Source of the DNA: Planococcus citreus
GTDB lineage: Bacteria; Bacillota; Bacilli; Bacillales_A; Planococcaceae
Direction: 5' to 3'
Assembly: GCF_003664125.1 (NCBI RefSeq)
Contig: NZ_RCCP01000002.1
Location: forward strand, 124,001-188,000
DNA: 64,000 nt
Positions 52,803-63,693 of the stretch are shown here, in pieces (the stretch's first letter is position 1; each line of letters starts with the position of its first letter). Below the pieces are notes generated by a model. The model saw nothing but the letters and a program-made list of their open reading frames with translations, was not told the origin of the DNA and made no database searches. A program made the translations under genes and the position numbers.

Positions 52803-53648
52803 TTAATCGGATTGTGTGTTTTTTTCCTTGAATGCTAAATGGGCACGCTCCACCGTTTGAGCGAACGAATGCGCATCCGGCAATTCACTTTTTGTTGCCT
52901 GTTCATTGGAAACAAGATGGAATAAAAACTCGATATTGCCTTCACCGCCGGTAATCGGTGAATGGGTCATGGCCTTGACTTCAAAACCGCAATCGACCGC
53001 ATAAGCAGCCACTTTTTGCAGCACTTCCTGATGCACCTTCGGATCGCGGACGATGCCTTTTTTGCCGACTTTCTCACGCCCTGCCTCAAACTGCGGCTTA
53101 ACGAGTGCGATGCAATCGCCGCCCGGGACCAAAATGGTCTTCAGTACCGGCAGGATAATTCGCAAAGAAATGAAGGAAACGTCAATGGTCGCCACTTCCG
53201 GCAAGCCTTCCTGAAAATCTTCAGGTTTCGAATGGCGGAAGTTGGTGCGTTCCATGACGGTGACGCGTGGGTCTTGCCGGATTTTCCAAGCCAGCTGGTT
53301 GTAGCCGACATCGAGCGCATAGCCATGGCGGGCACCGTTTTGCAATGCACAATCGGTGAATCCCCCCGTCGATGAACCGATATCGAGCATCATTTTGCCT
53401 TCCACCGCAACATCGAATTCAGCGAGCGCTTTTTCCAGTTTCAAGCCTCCGCGGCTGACATAACGCAGATCGTTGCCCTTTTTTTCAAGCGGCGCATCTT
53501 CAGGGATTTTTTCGCCGGGTTTCTCAAGGCGTTCAGTTCCTGAGAAAATCACCCCGGCCATAATGGCGCGCTTGGCTTTTTCACGTGTTTCGCAAATGCC
53601 CCGCTCGACTAGCAGGACATCCACCCGTTCTTTTTTCACTTTATTCAT
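52803..53648 (-). CDS. TlyA-family rRNA 2'-O-methyltransferase (YqxC-like)
   Basis: This 281-aa protein has an S4 RNA-binding domain ([21 protein letters not shown]) and an FtsJ-like methyltransferase domain with [19 protein letters not shown] (SAM), [15 protein letters not shown] and [10 protein letters not shown]. TlyA proteins methylate 16S and 23S rRNA; some act as hemolysin-like proteins. The start overlaps the dxs stop by 4 bp (ATGA), implying coupling. Confidence 0.93.
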   Translation of the reverse strand: MNKVKKERVDVLLVERGICETREKAKRAIMAGVIFSGTERLEKPGEKIPEDAPLEKKGNDLRYVSRGGLKLEKALAEFDVAVEGKMMLDIGSSTGGFTDCALQNGARHGYALDVGYNQLAWKIRQDPRVTVMERTNFRHSKPEDFQEGLPEVATIDVSFISLRIILPVLKTILVPGGDCIALVKPQFEAGREKVGKKGIVRDPKVHQEVLQKVAAYAVDCGFEVKAMTHSPITGGEGNIEFLFHLVSNEQATKSELPDAHSFAQTVERAHLAFKEKNTQSD

Positions 53649-55555
53649 AGAGCGTTCGACCGCTCCTGCTGTTGTGAATTTTGCTTCACGCGTGTTTTCA
53701 CCTTTTTGACCACTTCGTCGCTGTTGAGATGGATTTCGTCCATCAACTCGGCCACATCACCGTGTTCAACAAAGAGATCCGGAATGCCCATGCGGTCGAT
53801 GACAGCTCCTTCGTGGCCGTTGTCATGCGCGTATTCGAGTACCGCGCTCCCGAAACCGCCTTGCAAGACCGCTTCCTCGATTGTCAGAACCGGCACTTTG
53901 CGGCCGAAAATCGATGCGAGCATTTCTTCGTCGAGCGGCTTGATGAAGCGTGAGTTGACGACTTCCACTTGGATTCCTTCTTCGCGCAATTGCTCAGCAG
54001 CATGCAGCGCCATCGGAATCGTCGTGCCGAATGCCAAGATGACGGCATCCGTTCCTTTTTCCAACACTTCCCAGCTGCCAATTGGGATGGCTTTCAGTTC
54101 ATCGTCCATCGGTACTCCGAGGCCGTTGCCACGCGGATAGCGTAACGCAATCGGTCCGCCATTGTAATCGATTGCCGTTTTCACCATATGCTGCCCTTCG
54201 TTTTCGTCTTTTGGCATCATCAAGACCATGTTCGGGAGATGGCGCAAGAAGGCGATATCGAAGACACCTTGATGCGTTTCGCCATCCGCCCCGACAAGGC
54301 CCGAACGGTCGATACCGATAAAGACATTCAAGTTCTGGCGGCAAATATCGTGGACGACTTGGTCATACGCACGCTGCAGGAATGTCGAATAAATGGCCAG
54401 GAATGGCTTCATTCCTTGCGTCGCAAGTCCCGCAGCCATCGTGGTCGCATGCTGCTCGGCGATGCCCACGTCAAACATGCGCTCAGGAAATTCAGAGGCA
54501 AAGCCTTCCAATTTGGAGCCGACAGGCATTGCCGGCGTAATGGCGACGATGCGCTCATCGGTACGGGCAAGCTTGCGTGTAGTTTCAGCGATCAAGCCGC
54601 TCCACGAAGGAGCAGTGGATGAAGATTTCACTAAATCGCCCGTTTCCATTTTATAGGGCCCAATTCCGTGCCACGTGCCGATTTTATCCTGTTCAGCCGG
54701 CAAATAGCCTTTGCCTTTTTTCGTGATGACGTGAAGTAGGACAGGGCCTTTTGTTTTTTTCGCATATTCCAGGTTGTCTTCAAGTTCCTCGAGGTCATGC
54801 CCATCGATCGGGCCGAGGTATGTGAATCCGAGTTCTTCGAAGAACATACCGGAAACGACCAAATATTTCAGGCTATCTTTGACGCGCTCAGCCGTAGAAG
54901 CGAGCTTGCCGCCGACTGCCGGCACTTTTTTCAGCAAGTATTCGAGATCGTCTTTGACTTTATTGTATTTTCCGGCCGTCCGCATGCGCCCAAGTACGCT
55001 ATGGAGCGCCCCGACATTCGGTGCGATCGACATTTCATTATCGTTGAGGATAACAGTCATATCGGTTTGTGCGTGCCCGATATGGTTTAGTGCCTCAAAT
55101 GCCATGCCGCCGGTCAATGCGCCGTCGCCGATGATCGGAATGACGTAATTATTGTCTTTTTTGATATCGCGCGCTGCCGCCATGCCCATTGCCGCAGACA
55201 AGGAAGTGGAACTGTGGCCGGTCTCCCAGACATCGTGATCGCTTTCGTTGCGTTTCGGGAATCCGCACAGGCCTTTGAATTTACGCAGCGTGTCGAATTG
55301 ATCTGCACGCCCAGTCAAAATTTTATGGACATAGGACTGATGCCCGACGTCCCAGATCAGTTTGTCGTCTGGGCTATCAAAGACACGGTGAAGCGCAATC
55401 GTCAATTCCACCACGCCGAGGTTCGGGCCGATATGGCCACCGGTTTTCGAAAGATTTTCTATGAGAAATCGACGGATATCTTCACTTAAGAGCTCCAATT
55501 GCTCAGGATTCAGCTCTTTTAGGAAAGATGGACCAGTTATCGAATGAAGATCCAT
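53645..55555 (-). CDS. dxs: 1-deoxy-D-xylulose-5-phosphate synthase
   Basis: A 636-aa TPP enzyme, first step of the MEP isoprenoid pathway. [18 protein letters not shown] and [14 protein letters not shown] form the TPP/Mg site; [17 protein letters not shown] and [24 protein letters not shown] are in the second half; the N-terminal [13 protein letters not shown] is present. ATG at 55555 follows AAAGGTGTGTG. It acts upstream of IspA, encoded just upstream. Confidence 0.97.
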   Translation of the reverse strand: MDLHSITGPSFLKELNPEQLELLSEDIRRFLIENLSKTGGHIGPNLGVVELTIALHRVFDSPDDKLIWDVGHQSYVHKILTGRADQFDTLRKFKGLCGFPKRNESDHDVWETGHSSTSLSAAMGMAAARDIKKDNNYVIPIIGDGALTGGMAFEALNHIGHAQTDMTVILNDNEMSIAPNVGALHSVLGRMRTAGKYNKVKDDLEYLLKKVPAVGGKLASTAERVKDSLKYLVVSGMFFEELGFTYLGPIDGHDLEELEDNLEYAKKTKGPVLLHVITKKGKGYLPAEQDKIGTWHGIGPYKMETGDLVKSSSTAPSWSGLIAETTRKLARTDERIVAITPAMPVGSKLEGFASEFPERMFDVGIAEQHATTMAAGLATQGMKPFLAIYSTFLQRAYDQVVHDICRQNLNVFIGIDRSGLVGADGETHQGVFDIAFLRHLPNMVLMMPKDENEGQHMVKTAIDYNGGPIALRYPRGNGLGVPMDDELKAIPIGSWEVLEKGTDAVILAFGTTIPMALHAAEQLREEGIQVEVVNSRFIKPLDEEMLASIFGRKVPVLTIEEAVLQGGFGSAVLEYAHDNGHEGAVIDRMGIPDLFVEHGDVAELMDEIHLNSDEVVKKVKTRVKQNSQQQERSNAL

Positions 55556-55649
55556 TTGCCATCACACACCTTTTTTCTATATTTTCCTGTATTGTTGTCT
55601 CCCCATATTATAGCAAGACAGGGCAAATGTACAAACAAGAGCCCTATTT

Positions 55650-56528
55650 TCAGCTTTTTCGTTGGACGATCAGCTCGGTCAATTCTTTCAATAGCTGCTG
55701 TTCACCAGGCAGTTCCGCAAGCGCATTAAGCGCTTGTTGTGCGTGATAATCCAGTTTTTCTTTCGCTTTCGGCAAGGTCAAAATGCCGGGATACGTACTT
55801 TTATCGCTCGTTTCATCCTTACCGGCTGTTTTTCCGAGCTCCTCAGAAGTGCCTGTGACATCCAAGATATCGTCCTGGATCTGGAAGGCCAATCCAAGAT
55901 GGCGGCCAAATGTTGAAAGCGCCACCAATTGCTCGGAACTGGCTCCTGACAGGATGGCTCCTGAAATGATGCTATAGGTCAATAGAGCGCCTGTCTTCAA
56001 TAAATGCACTTGCTCCAATTGTTCCAAGCCCAGCTGCTTTTCTTCCCCTTCGATATCGAGAACCTGGCCGCCGACCATGCCTTCTGCACCAGCCGCTGTC
56101 GACAATAAGTCGATGAGCCGTACTTTGTCTTCAGCGGACACATCTTCGAGCCGTGCCAAGATGCCGAAGCTGAACGTCAACAAGGCATCTCCCGCCAAGA
56201 TGGCGACTGCTTCCCCGAACACTTTGTGGTTGGTCGGCATGCCGCGCCGCAAATCGTCATTGTCCATGCTCGGCAAATCATCGTGGATCAAGGAATATGT
56301 ATGGATCATTTCAATTGCAGCTGCCACTTTCAGGGCATCCGGATGGGCTGCCCCTTGTTCATGCATGGTGGCGAGCACAAGCATCGGACGGATGCGCTTA
56401 CCTCCTGCTTGCAATGAATAATGCATCGATTCTTTCAAGGATTCCGGAATGGCCAATGCTCTGATCAACTCCGCCATCTCCTGCTGGATGACCGGTTCAT
56501 AATGGGTTCTGAATTGTTTTAAGTTCAT
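55650..56528 (-). CDS. ispA: Polyprenyl synthetase IspA (farnesyl diphosphate synthase)
   Basis: A 292-aa all-helical prenyltransferase: first Asp-rich motif SLIHDDLPSMDNDDLRRGMPTNHKVFGE (DDxxxxD) near residue 85, and second FQIQDDILDVTGT near 220, with KTGALL between. It condenses DMAPP and IPP to FPP. The start overlaps the xseB stop by 4 bp. It lies between xseB and dxs, as in B. subtilis. Confidence 0.95.
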   Translation of the reverse strand: MNLKQFRTHYEPVIQQEMAELIRALAIPESLKESMHYSLQAGGKRIRPMLVLATMHEQGAAHPDALKVAAAIEMIHTYSLIHDDLPSMDNDDLRRGMPTNHKVFGEAVAILAGDALLTFSFGILARLEDVSAEDKVRLIDLLSTAAGAEGMVGGQVLDIEGEEKQLGLEQLEQVHLLKTGALLTYSIISGAILSGASSEQLVALSTFGRHLGLAFQIQDDILDVTGTSEELGKTAGKDETSDKSTYPGILTLPKAKEKLDYHAQQALNALAELPGEQQLLKELTELIVQRKS

Positions 56529-56761
56529 TGCGCATTTCCTTCCCCTTCGATTTCAGCAGGCACTTCTTTTCCATCTTTCATCATCGTCACCAGCTGGGTT
56601 TCGGCATTCTTCAATTTATCGTGGCACAACTTCGATAACTCCATGCCTTTTTGGTAAAGCGTCAGCGCTTCTTCGAGCGGCACATCGCCTTGTTCGAGCA
56701 GCTTGACGATTTCCTCCAACTGCTCCATTGCATCGTTGAACATCATGTTATTTTCTGCCAT
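56525..56761 (-). CDS. xseB: Exodeoxyribonuclease VII small subunit
   Basis: A 78-aa helical protein: FNDAMEQLEEIVKLLEQGDVPLEEALTLYQKGMELSKLCHDKL is diagnostic. It multimerises on XseA. Its ATG immediately follows the xseA stop, with AAGGAG inside xseA. Confidence 0.95.
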   Translation of the reverse strand: MAENNMMFNDAMEQLEEIVKLLEQGDVPLEEALTLYQKGMELSKLCHDKLKNAETQLVTMMKDGKEVPAEIEGEGNAQ

Positions 56762-58114
56762 TTAGTCGCGCTCCTTATCTTTTGGGTTGATCGCTTCGAT
56801 GACGGTTTCGACTTCCCCGTCTTTCAATGAAAGGCTCAGCCGGTCGCCAAGCTTCAACTGCTCCACTGATTTCACCACTTCGCCTTCTTTGAACGGAATC
56901 GCATAGCCCCTGTCCATGATCTTCAGAGGACTAAGCGCATCCAGTGTCCGGATCGCAGACTTTAATTGCTGGTCCCGCTGCCGGAAAACTTGGGTAATGT
57001 GCTGGTCGAGCCGGTCTCCGAGACTGGCTAAATCGCGTTCAGCCTGGCGGATGCGGTCAGACGGGTTGCGATTTTCCAATTGGCGTGAAAGCATGGCCAA
57101 CCGGTCGCTTGAACGCCTGGCCGTCAACACGGTCTCACGCTGCAGCGCATCCGTTGCCCGCTCGATGCGTTCGATGAAAGGGCGGTAGAGCCGGTCCGGG
57201 TATGCCATCGGATAGGAATTTTGCAGTTGCGTCAGGCGAATGCGCCGTTGTTCCAAATCATTCGATAGGAACCGGAACATCACTTGGCGCTGTCCCATGA
57301 CCCGTTCGAGCAGTTCAATGCGGCTCGGCACTGCGAGCTCTGCCGCGGCTGTCGGGGTGGCTGCGCGCAAATCGGCCACAAAATCAGCGATTGTCGTATC
57401 GGTTTCGTGGCCCACCGCCGAGATGACCGGAATGCGCGAATCATAAATCGACCGAGCCACTGCCTCTTCGTTAAATGCCCACAAGTCTTCGATCGATCCG
57501 CCGCCGCGCCCGACAATCAAGACATCGCTATCTGTACGGTTCGCTTGCTGGATGGATTGGACAATCGATTGGACGGCTCCCTGGCCTTGCACCAGTGTCG
57601 GAAATAGCACGATTCGAGCAAGCGGGTAACGGCGCCTGAGCGTCGTGATGATGTCGCGCACCGCTGCCCCGGTCTGTGCCGTAATGACTGCGACTTTTTC
57701 AGGGAATTCAGGCAACTGCTGTTTATGCGCAGCATTGAATAAGCCTTCTTTGCTGAGCTTTTCTTTCAACTGTTCAAATGCCAAATAATAATCGCCGATG
57801 CCGTCAGGCTGCATCGACTGGGCATATAATTGGTATTGTCCCGATGCTTCATACACAGAGATATCCCCACGGATCAAGACGGTCATGCCGCTTTCCGGAC
57901 GGAATTTCATCGATTTCGCCTTCGCCGAGAACATGACAGCCGGCATGCGTGCTTTCTGGTCTTTCAACGTGAAATAGATATGCCCGCTTGTATGGATTTT
58001 TACGTTTGACAGCTCCCCTTTTACGTAGACATCACGCAAATGGGGGTCGGCGTCGAATTTCTTTTTTATGTATTTCGTTAACGCTGCAACACTTAAGTAC
58101 GGGTCGGTCGCCAA
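56762..58114 (-). CDS. xseA: Exodeoxyribonuclease VII large subunit
   Basis: This 450-aa nuclease has an N-terminal OB domain (KGELSNVKIHTSGHIYFTLKD), then the catalytic domain with VITAQTGAAVRDI and VGRGGGSIEDLWAFNEEAVAR, and a helical C-terminus. It degrades single-stranded DNA. The start is TTG at 58114 with AGGGG about 8 nt upstream. It heads the xseA-xseB-ispA-dxs-tlyA-like unit. Confidence 0.96.
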   Translation of the reverse strand: MATDPYLSVAALTKYIKKKFDADPHLRDVYVKGELSNVKIHTSGHIYFTLKDQKARMPAVMFSAKAKSMKFRPESGMTVLIRGDISVYEASGQYQLYAQSMQPDGIGDYYLAFEQLKEKLSKEGLFNAAHKQQLPEFPEKVAVITAQTGAAVRDIITTLRRRYPLARIVLFPTLVQGQGAVQSIVQSIQQANRTDSDVLIVGRGGGSIEDLWAFNEEAVARSIYDSRIPVISAVGHETDTTIADFVADLRAATPTAAAELAVPSRIELLERVMGQRQVMFRFLSNDLEQRRIRLTQLQNSYPMAYPDRLYRPFIERIERATDALQRETVLTARRSSDRLAMLSRQLENRNPSDRIRQAERDLASLGDRLDQHITQVFRQRDQQLKSAIRTLDALSPLKIMDRGYAIPFKEGEVVKSVEQLKLGDRLSLSLKDGEVETVIEAINPKDKERD

Positions 58115-58138
58115 AATGTCAACCCCTGTCTATAGAAA

Positions 58139-58170
58139 GTAAAAAGCTGTCTTTCTTTCGAAAAACAGCT
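58139..58170 (-). terminator. Terminator of folD
   Basis: AGCTGT/ACAGCT outer arms with a TTTTC/GAAAG inner pair around GAAA, then T5 on the minus strand. It separates folD from xseA. Confidence 0.75.
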
Positions 58171-58186
58171 CTATTTGCTATTCATT

Positions 58187-59062
58187 TTACACGCTTTCGG
58201 CAGCTTTGTCTTTCGATAATCCTTTTTCAGCCGACAGCAATGTATTTTCCATCAGCATGGCGATGGTCATCGGCCCAACGCCGCCCGGTACAGGCGTGAT
58301 GAAGCTGGCTCGTTCGCGCACCGCCTCGAAATCGACGTCGCCGCACAGCTTGCCGTTTTCGTCACGGTTCATGCCGACATCGATGACGACTGCGCCTTCT
58401 TTGATATGGTCTGCCCCGATGAACTTCGCACGGCCGATTGCCGCAATGATGATGTCCGCCTGCTGGGTCATCGCTTTCAAATCCGGTGTTTTCGAATGGC
58501 AATAGGTCACGGTCGCATCTTTTTGCAGCAGCAATTGGCCGACCGGCTTTCCGACGATATTGCTTCGGCCAATGACGACGGCATGCTTGCCTGCAGGATC
58601 GATGCCGTAATGCTCAAGGAGCACCATCACCCCGTGGGGCGTACATGGCAAAAAGGTGTCCTTGCCGATCATCAAATTGCCGACGGAAATCGGGTGGAAG
58701 CCATCGACGTCCTTTTCGGGATCGATTGCCGTGATGATCTTGAATTCATCGATCTGGGCAGGAAGCGGCAATTGCACCAAAATGCCGTGTATGTCCGGGT
58801 CGTTATTCAATTCATCGATTTTCTCGAGCAGTTCTTGCTCGGTCAGTGAAGCAGGGTATAAGTGAAGATCCGAACGCATGCCCAATGATTCACATGTTTT
58901 CTTTTTGTTTTTGACATAAGTTTGCGAAGCGGAATCATCGCCCACTAAAACGACCGACAGGCCAGGGGTGATTCCGTTTGTTTTCAGTTTCTCTACACGT
59001 TGTTGCACTCGCTCTTTAATTTTCAGGCTTACGGCTTTTCCATCAATCAATTCAGCAGTCAC
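58187..59062 (-). CDS. folD: FolD, methylene-tetrahydrofolate dehydrogenase/cyclohydrolase
   Basis: This 291-aa bifunctional enzyme has VGDDSASQTYVKNKKKTCESLG (catalytic YxxxK), GILVQLPLP, DGFHPISVGNLMIG, VIGRSNIVGKPVGQLLL (NADP) and a PVPGGVGPMTIAMLM end. It oxidises 5,10-methylene-THF and hydrolyses methenyl-THF. The GTG start at 59062 follows GGAGG. It is downstream of nusB. Confidence 0.97.
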   Translation of the reverse strand: MTAELIDGKAVSLKIKERVQQRVEKLKTNGITPGLSVVLVGDDSASQTYVKNKKKTCESLGMRSDLHLYPASLTEQELLEKIDELNNDPDIHGILVQLPLPAQIDEFKIITAIDPEKDVDGFHPISVGNLMIGKDTFLPCTPHGVMVLLEHYGIDPAGKHAVVIGRSNIVGKPVGQLLLQKDATVTYCHSKTPDLKAMTQQADIIIAAIGRAKFIGADHIKEGAVVIDVGMNRDENGKLCGDVDFEAVRERASFITPVPGGVGPMTIAMLMENTLLSAEKGLSKDKAAESV

Positions 59063-59079
59063 GTAGATTCCTCCAATGA

Positions 59080-59472
59080 TTAGTTCGCAGTTTGGTCAGT
59101 GAATTTCGAAAGAACGCCGTTGACGAAACGGCTTGATTTATCGTCCCCGAAGGTCTTGCTCAATTCGATCGCTTCGTTCATGACGACGCGGCTTGGCGCA
59201 TCGTCCATATATTCAAGTTCGAAAACAGCCATGCGCAAAATGGTGCGTTCTACCTTCGGCAAGCGCTCAAGCGACCAATTTTCCAAATGGCCTTTCAGTT
59301 TTTCGTCGATTTCCTGTTGCTTGCTGTTGGTGCCTTCTACTAGCAGTTTATAGAACTGGTCGGTTTCCCCGTCCATGACATGTTCCATCGCTTCTTCAAT
59401 CGTCAATTCGGTTCCATCGAGCTGGAATAGCGTCTGAAGCGCTTTTTCCCGTGCTTCGTGTCGTTTCATCAT
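59080..59472 (-). CDS. nusB: NusB, transcription antitermination factor
   Basis: This 130-aa helical protein opens KRHEAREKALQTLFQLDGTEL, with LERLPKVERTILRMAVFELEYMDDAPSRVVMNEAIELSKTFGDDKSSRFVNGVLS, the canonical NusB signature. It binds boxA with NusE. ATG at 59472 has AAGGAG 9 nt upstream; the much longer ORF is spurious. It lies 18 bp upstream of folD. Confidence 0.96.
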   Translation of the reverse strand: MMKRHEAREKALQTLFQLDGTELTIEEAMEHVMDGETDQFYKLLVEGTNSKQQEIDEKLKGHLENWSLERLPKVERTILRMAVFELEYMDDAPSRVVMNEAIELSKTFGDDKSSRFVNGVLSKFTDQTAN

Positions 59473-59582
59473 AATTCCGGTCTCCTTTTTCAAGCTGATT
59501 ATCCCCCCATTATACAGGTAATCGCGCGGAACTTCCAAGTTTGAAATGTTCCAACAAATCACCGCTGGCGCAGCGCATCCAT

Positions 59583-59632
59583 AAAAAAGAAGGCTGGCCG
59601 AAACATGCATCAGCATGTCCGGGCAGCCTGCT
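59583..59632 (-). terminator. Terminator of yqhY-like gene
   Basis: An imperfect hairpin with CAGGCTG/CAGCCT, CCG/CGG and ACATGC/GCATGT pairing, followed by T6 on the minus strand, just beyond the stop. Confidence 0.75.
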
Positions 59633-59634
59633 TA

Positions 59635-60030
59635 TCAGTCCACTTGGGGATTGTCGAAATGTATACCGGTAATGTGCACATTCACTTCCTGCGTCTGCAG
59701 CGAAGTCATGGTCTCCAAGGTCTGGCGGACTTGTTCCTGAATTTTCTTGGCGGTATTCGGGATCGATACGCCATAATCGATAACGCAATATACGTCGATC
59801 GCCAGGCCTTCATCCGATAGTTCGGTTTTGATGCCTTTGCCATGGACTTTTTTGCCCAAACGTTCAACGACGCCTGAAGCAAAATTGCCGCGCATGCTGG
59901 CAACGCCTTCGATATCGGTCGCAGCGATGCTGGCGATGATTTCCAGCACTTCCGATGCAACTTCGATATTCCCGAGATCCTGAGCACCGGGTGATTTCAT
60001 TTTTACATATGGGATTACTTTTTCTGCCAT
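59635..60030 (-). CDS. Asp23/Gls24 family protein (YqhY-like)
   Basis: This 131-aa protein belongs to the Asp23 domain family: GNIEVASEVLEIIASIAATDIEGVASMRGNFA, GKGIKTELSDEGLAIDVYCVIDYG and VNVHITGIHFD. In B. subtilis YqhY is linked to acetyl-CoA carboxylase and lipid homeostasis and co-transcribed with accB/accC, which precede it here. GAGGAGG precedes the ATG. Confidence 0.92.
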   Translation of the reverse strand: MAEKVIPYVKMKSPGAQDLGNIEVASEVLEIIASIAATDIEGVASMRGNFASGVVERLGKKVHGKGIKTELSDEGLAIDVYCVIDYGVSIPNTAKKIQEQVRQTLETMTSLQTQEVNVHITGIHFDNPQVD

Positions 60031-60044
60031 TTGAATGTTCCTCC

Positions 60045-61397
60045 TCAGGAGCCCATTACATCGTATTTTTCCAGGAATTTCGTATTGAAGTCCCCGGATT
60101 TGAACACCTCATGGTCCATAAGGCGAAGATGGAATGGAATGGTCGTGAAGACGCCTTCCACCACGAATTCATCCAGCGCGCGCTTCATCTTGGCCACGGC
60201 CTCTTCGCGTGTATCGGCGAATGTGATGAGCTTAGCCACCATTGAATCATAATAAGGCGGGATCGTATAACCTGAATACATCGCTGAATCGACGCGTACG
60301 CCCATGCCGCCTGGCGGCAAGTACATATCCACACGCCCTGCAGAAGGCATGAAGTTCTTCAGCGGATTTTCGGCGTTGATGCGGCATTCGATGGACCAAC
60401 CTTTGAACGTCACGTCTTCCTGTTTGTAGGCGAGGGTCTCGCCGGAAGCGACTTTCAACTGCTGCTGGATCAAATCGATGCCCGTGATCATTTCAGTGAC
60501 CGGATGTTCCACTTGGATGCGCGTGTTCATTTCCATAAAGTAGAATTTCTGGTTTTCTACATCAAAGATGAACTCGACCGTACCAGCGCCACGGTAATTG
60601 ACCGCTTGCGCCGCTTTGACAGCCGCTTCGCCCATTTCCGCTCTCAGTTCGGCTGATAAAGCAGGAGACGGCGCTTCTTCGACAAGCTTTTGCATGCGGC
60701 GCTGGATTGAGCAATCACGTTCGCCTAGATGGATGGCATTGCCATGCGAATCAGCAAGCACCTGGATTTCGATATGGCGGAAATCTTCAATGAATTTTTC
60801 GATGTAGACGCCTGGGTTGCCGAATGCTGCCGCTGCTTCTTTTTGCGTCATATTCAAGCCTTTGACGAAATCTTCGCGTGTTCTCGCCACGCGAATCCCT
60901 TTGCCGCCACCGCCTGCCGTCGCTTTGATGATGACCGGGAAACCGATCTTCTCTGCGATTTCCAAGCCTTCCTCTTCACTTCCGACAATTCCTGTAGAGC
61001 CTGGAACGACCGGTACGTTTGCTTGGCGCATCGTTTCACGGGCTACATCTTTTGTGCCCATTTTCGAAATCGCTGCTGCTGTCGGACCGATGAACATGAT
61101 GTCGCAAGCTTCGCATAATTCGGCAAAGCTCGAGTTTTCAGCGAGGAAACCATATCCTGGGTGGATGCCATCGCAATTCGTCAGTTTAGCGACGCTAATA
61201 ATATTGGAAAAGTTCAAATAGCTGTCTTTTGATAGTTTCGGCCCGATGCAATAAGCTTCATCGGCCAGTTCAACGTGGAGCGCTTCTTTATCCGCTTCTG
61301 AATAAACCGCTACGGTTTGGATATCGAGCTCTTTGCAGGCGCGAATAATCCGAACGGCGATTTCCCCGCGGTTGGCAATCAATACTTTTTTCATCAT
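60045..61397 (-). CDS. accC: Biotin carboxylase subunit of acetyl-CoA carboxylase
   Basis: A 450-aa ATP-grasp enzyme: [49 protein letters not shown] (glycine-rich P-loop) and [20 protein letters not shown] with EFIFD. It carboxylates biotin on AccB. GGGGGG precedes the ATG; two adjacent ATGs are possible. It lies 12 bp downstream of accB and 14 bp before yqhY. Confidence 0.97.
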   Translation of the reverse strand: MMKKVLIANRGEIAVRIIRACKELDIQTVAVYSEADKEALHVELADEAYCIGPKLSKDSYLNFSNIISVAKLTNCDGIHPGYGFLAENSSFAELCEACDIMFIGPTAAAISKMGTKDVARETMRQANVPVVPGSTGIVGSEEEGLEIAEKIGFPVIIKATAGGGGKGIRVARTREDFVKGLNMTQKEAAAAFGNPGVYIEKFIEDFRHIEIQVLADSHGNAIHLGERDCSIQRRMQKLVEEAPSPALSAELRAEMGEAAVKAAQAVNYRGAGTVEFIFDVENQKFYFMEMNTRIQVEHPVTEMITGIDLIQQQLKVASGETLAYKQEDVTFKGWSIECRINAENPLKNFMPSAGRVDMYLPPGGMGVRVDSAMYSGYTIPPYYDSMVAKLITFADTREEAVAKMKRALDEFVVEGVFTTIPFHLRLMDHEVFKSGDFNTKFLEKYDVMGS

Positions 61398-61409
61398 CGT
61401 CAGCCCCCC

Positions 61410-61922
61410 TTAGTTTGCTTTTACGAGGAACAAAGGCTGACCGTATTCGACCAATTGGCCATCTTTGACTAGGATCTCAGCGATTTCCCCATCCACTTCT
61501 GCTTCGATTTCGTTAAAAAGCTTCATCGCTTCAACGATGCAAACGACTTGGTCTGCAGAAACTTTCGTTCCGACAGCTACATAAGCATCTTCTTCTGGTG
61601 ATGGCGATTGGTAGAACGTGCCGACCATCGGAGACAGGATTTTGTGCAAATCTTCGTTTGACGCGTTGCCAGTTTCAGGCGCTTCCGTTTGCACCGGCTG
61701 TTCTGTTGGTGCAGCTTCAGCTGCTTCAACTTGTTTTGGAGCTGCTGGTGCAGGTGCCTGTGCAGGCTCTTCAACAGCTTTTGACTTTACGGCTGCTGAT
61801 TGTGAAGGGTTGGATGAATTTTTCTTCATCTTCACTTTGACGCCTTCGAATTCATAGCTGAACTCGTCGATGGATGACTGATCCACCAATTTGATGATTT
61901 CGCGAATTTCTTGGATTTTCAT
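61410..61922 (-). CDS. accB: Biotin carboxyl carrier protein of acetyl-CoA carboxylase
   Basis: A 170-aa carrier with an N-terminal domain, an Ala/Pro/Gln-rich linker ([12 protein letters not shown], about 55-95) and a C-terminal biotinyl domain with the biotinylated Lys in [21 protein letters not shown] precedes the ATG. It forms an operon with accC. The T-rich 90-bp gap upstream holds no other gene. Confidence 0.97.
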   Translation of the reverse strand: MKIQEIREIIKLVDQSSIDEFSYEFEGVKVKMKKNSSNPSQSAAVKSKAVEEPAQAPAPAAPKQVEAAEAAPTEQPVQTEAPETGNASNEDLHKILSPMVGTFYQSPSPEEDAYVAVGTKVSADQVVCIVEAMKLFNEIEAEVDGEIAEILVKDGQLVEYGQPLFLVKAN

Positions 61923-62015
61923 ATAATACCTACTCCCCTGTTATGTATTTAATTTTAGCTACTCCACCATTTTAGACTTTTTTGAATCATTTTGAAATAG
62001 CAAGGCCGACATTTT

Positions 62016-62043
62016 AAAAAAAGGCCCCTTAAAAGAGGCCTTT
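62016..62043 (-). terminator. Terminator of efp
   Basis: AAAGGCC (62020-62026) pairs with GGCCTTT (62037-62043), with a T-run on the minus strand. It lies 6 bp beyond the efp stop. Confidence 0.88.
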
Positions 62044-62048
62044 CCTAC

Positions 62049-62609
62049 TTATTGGGCACGCGAGACGTATGAAGAATCGGTCGTATTGATGATTAGTTTA
62101 TCCCCTTGGTTGATGAAGAATGGCACCTGGACAGAAAGCCCTGTTGTAAGAATCGCCGGTTTCGATCCGCCGCTTGCTGTGTCTCCTTTGATGCCTGGGT
62201 CTGTTTCAGCCACTTCCAAGACAACTGTGTTCGGCAATTCGACGCCCAGTACTTCGCCGTGGTATTGGATAACTTGTACATCCATGTTTTCCTGCAGGAA
62301 TTTCAACTCATAGGCGATGCTCTTTTCCGGCAATTCGATCTGGTCGTAAGTTTCTGTATCCATGAATGCGTGCATATCGCCATTCGAATACAAATACTGC
62401 ATTTTACGGTTATCGATTTGCGCCTTCGCGACTTTTTCACCGGCGCGGAATGTTTTTTCATTGACCGCTCCAGTGCGCAAGTTACGGAGCTTCGAACGGA
62501 CGAATGCCGCACCTTTGCCCGGTTTGACGTGCTGGAATTCCATCACGCGCCAAATATCGTTATCCACTTCGATGGTCAATCCTGTTTTAAAATCGTTTAC
62601 TGAAATCAT
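62049..62609 (-). CDS. efp: Translation elongation factor P
   Basis: A 186-aa three-domain [40 protein letters not shown] with Lys32 in PGKG as the residue modified in Bacillus, then [11 protein letters not shown] and the end DSSYVSRA. It relieves ribosome stalling at polyproline. GGAGG precedes the ATG. It follows the YqhT-like peptidase gene by 20 bp. Confidence 0.97.
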   Translation of the reverse strand: MISVNDFKTGLTIEVDNDIWRVMEFQHVKPGKGAAFVRSKLRNLRTGAVNEKTFRAGEKVAKAQIDNRKMQYLYSNGDMHAFMDTETYDQIELPEKSIAYELKFLQENMDVQVIQYHGEVLGVELPNTVVLEVAETDPGIKGDTASGGSKPAILTTGLSVQVPFFINQGDKLIINTTDSSYVSRAQ

Positions 62610-62629
62610 AATAATAGTTCCTCCGTTTG

Positions 62630-63688
62630 TTATAAAATGCGAAGCTCTTTTGAAGAATGCGTCAAGCGCTCATTCCCCGTTTCGGTAATCAGTATATCAT
62701 CTTCTATGCGCACTCCGCCAATTCCCGGCAAATAGATGCCCGGTTCGACCGTGACAGCCATTCCGGGTTCAAGGACAGTTTCCGAACGGAACGACAGCCC
62801 CGGCCCTTCGTGGACCTCGAGACCGATGCCGTGGCCGGTTGAATGCCCGAACGCTTCCCCGTAGCCTTTTGACTTGATGTAATCGCGTGCGATGGCATCC
62901 GCTTCGATTCCCGTCATGCCCGGCTTGATTTTCTCCAGCGCCAGCACTTGTGAATCCAAGACCACTTGATATATTTCCTTAAGCTTGTCAGACGGTTCGC
63001 CGACTGCCACCGTGCGCGTGATGTCCGATACATAGCCATTGTACAAGGCGCCGAAATCGAGCGTGATCAAGTCGCCTTGTTCGATTTTCTTATTGGATGC
63101 AACGCCATGAGGCAATGCCGAGCGCAAGCCCGATGCGACGATGATGTCGAACGAAGAAGAAGTTGCGCCTTGTGAACGCATGAAGAATTCCAGTTCATTC
63201 GAAACTTCCAATTCTGTCATTCCCGCCTTGATGTAAGAGCAGATATGTTCGAACGCATCGTCAGCAATCTTGGCTGCCGCTTTCAGCACTTCTAGTTCTT
63301 CAGGAGATTTCACCATGCGCAACTTTTCAATCAGACCGCTAACCGGTTCGAGCGTTGCAGATAATTTTTCCTGATACTGCGAATATGTGGCAAAGGTCAT
63401 ATAATCCTGTTCGAATGCCAGCCGTTCGACTGCCGCTTCCTTAGCAATGCGCGCCACTTCGTCAATCAAGCCTTTTTGCGCTTGGACCACTTTGAATTCT
63501 TTGACTTGCTCTCCTGCTTGTTCAGTGTAGCGGAAATCGGTAATGAACCAAGCATCATTCGGCGTGATGAGCGCAAGCCCAGCCGTTCCGGTGAAGCCTG
63601 TAATAAAACGAAGATTATACGGATTTGTCACCAGCAGGGAATCCAGTTCCCGCTTTTGCATTTGTTCGCGCAGTTTCATCAATTTCAT
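62630..63688 (-). CDS. M24 aminopeptidase P-like (YqhT, Xaa-Pro dipeptidase)
   Basis: A 352-aa pita-bread metallopeptidase with metal ligands in [17 protein letters not shown] (two Asp), [15 protein letters not shown] (His) and [20 protein letters not shown] (two Glu). The start is uncertain because the coding sequence opens with a 9-nt tandem repeat (MKLMKLMKL). ATG at 63688 has AAAGG 9 nt upstream, while that at 63697 overlaps the aroQ stop and has none. The order aroQ-yqhT-efp follows B. subtilis. Confidence 0.92.
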   Translation of the reverse strand: MKLMKLREQMQKRELDSLLVTNPYNLRFITGFTGTAGLALITPNDAWFITDFRYTEQAGEQVKEFKVVQAQKGLIDEVARIAKEAAVERLAFEQDYMTFATYSQYQEKLSATLEPVSGLIEKLRMVKSPEELEVLKAAAKIADDAFEHICSYIKAGMTELEVSNELEFFMRSQGATSSSFDIIVASGLRSALPHGVASNKKIEQGDLITLDFGALYNGYVSDITRTVAVGEPSDKLKEIYQVVLDSQVLALEKIKPGMTGIEADAIARDYIKSKGYGEAFGHSTGHGIGLEVHEGPGLSFRSETVLEPGMAVTVEPGIYLPGIGGVRIEDDILITETGNERLTHSSKELRIL

Positions 63689-63693
63689 CAGTT

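Noticed and set aside
59473..59616. N-terminal extension of NusB
   Set aside because: The extension runs toward the terminator of yqhY and is unlike NusB; ATG at 59472 has AAGGAG.
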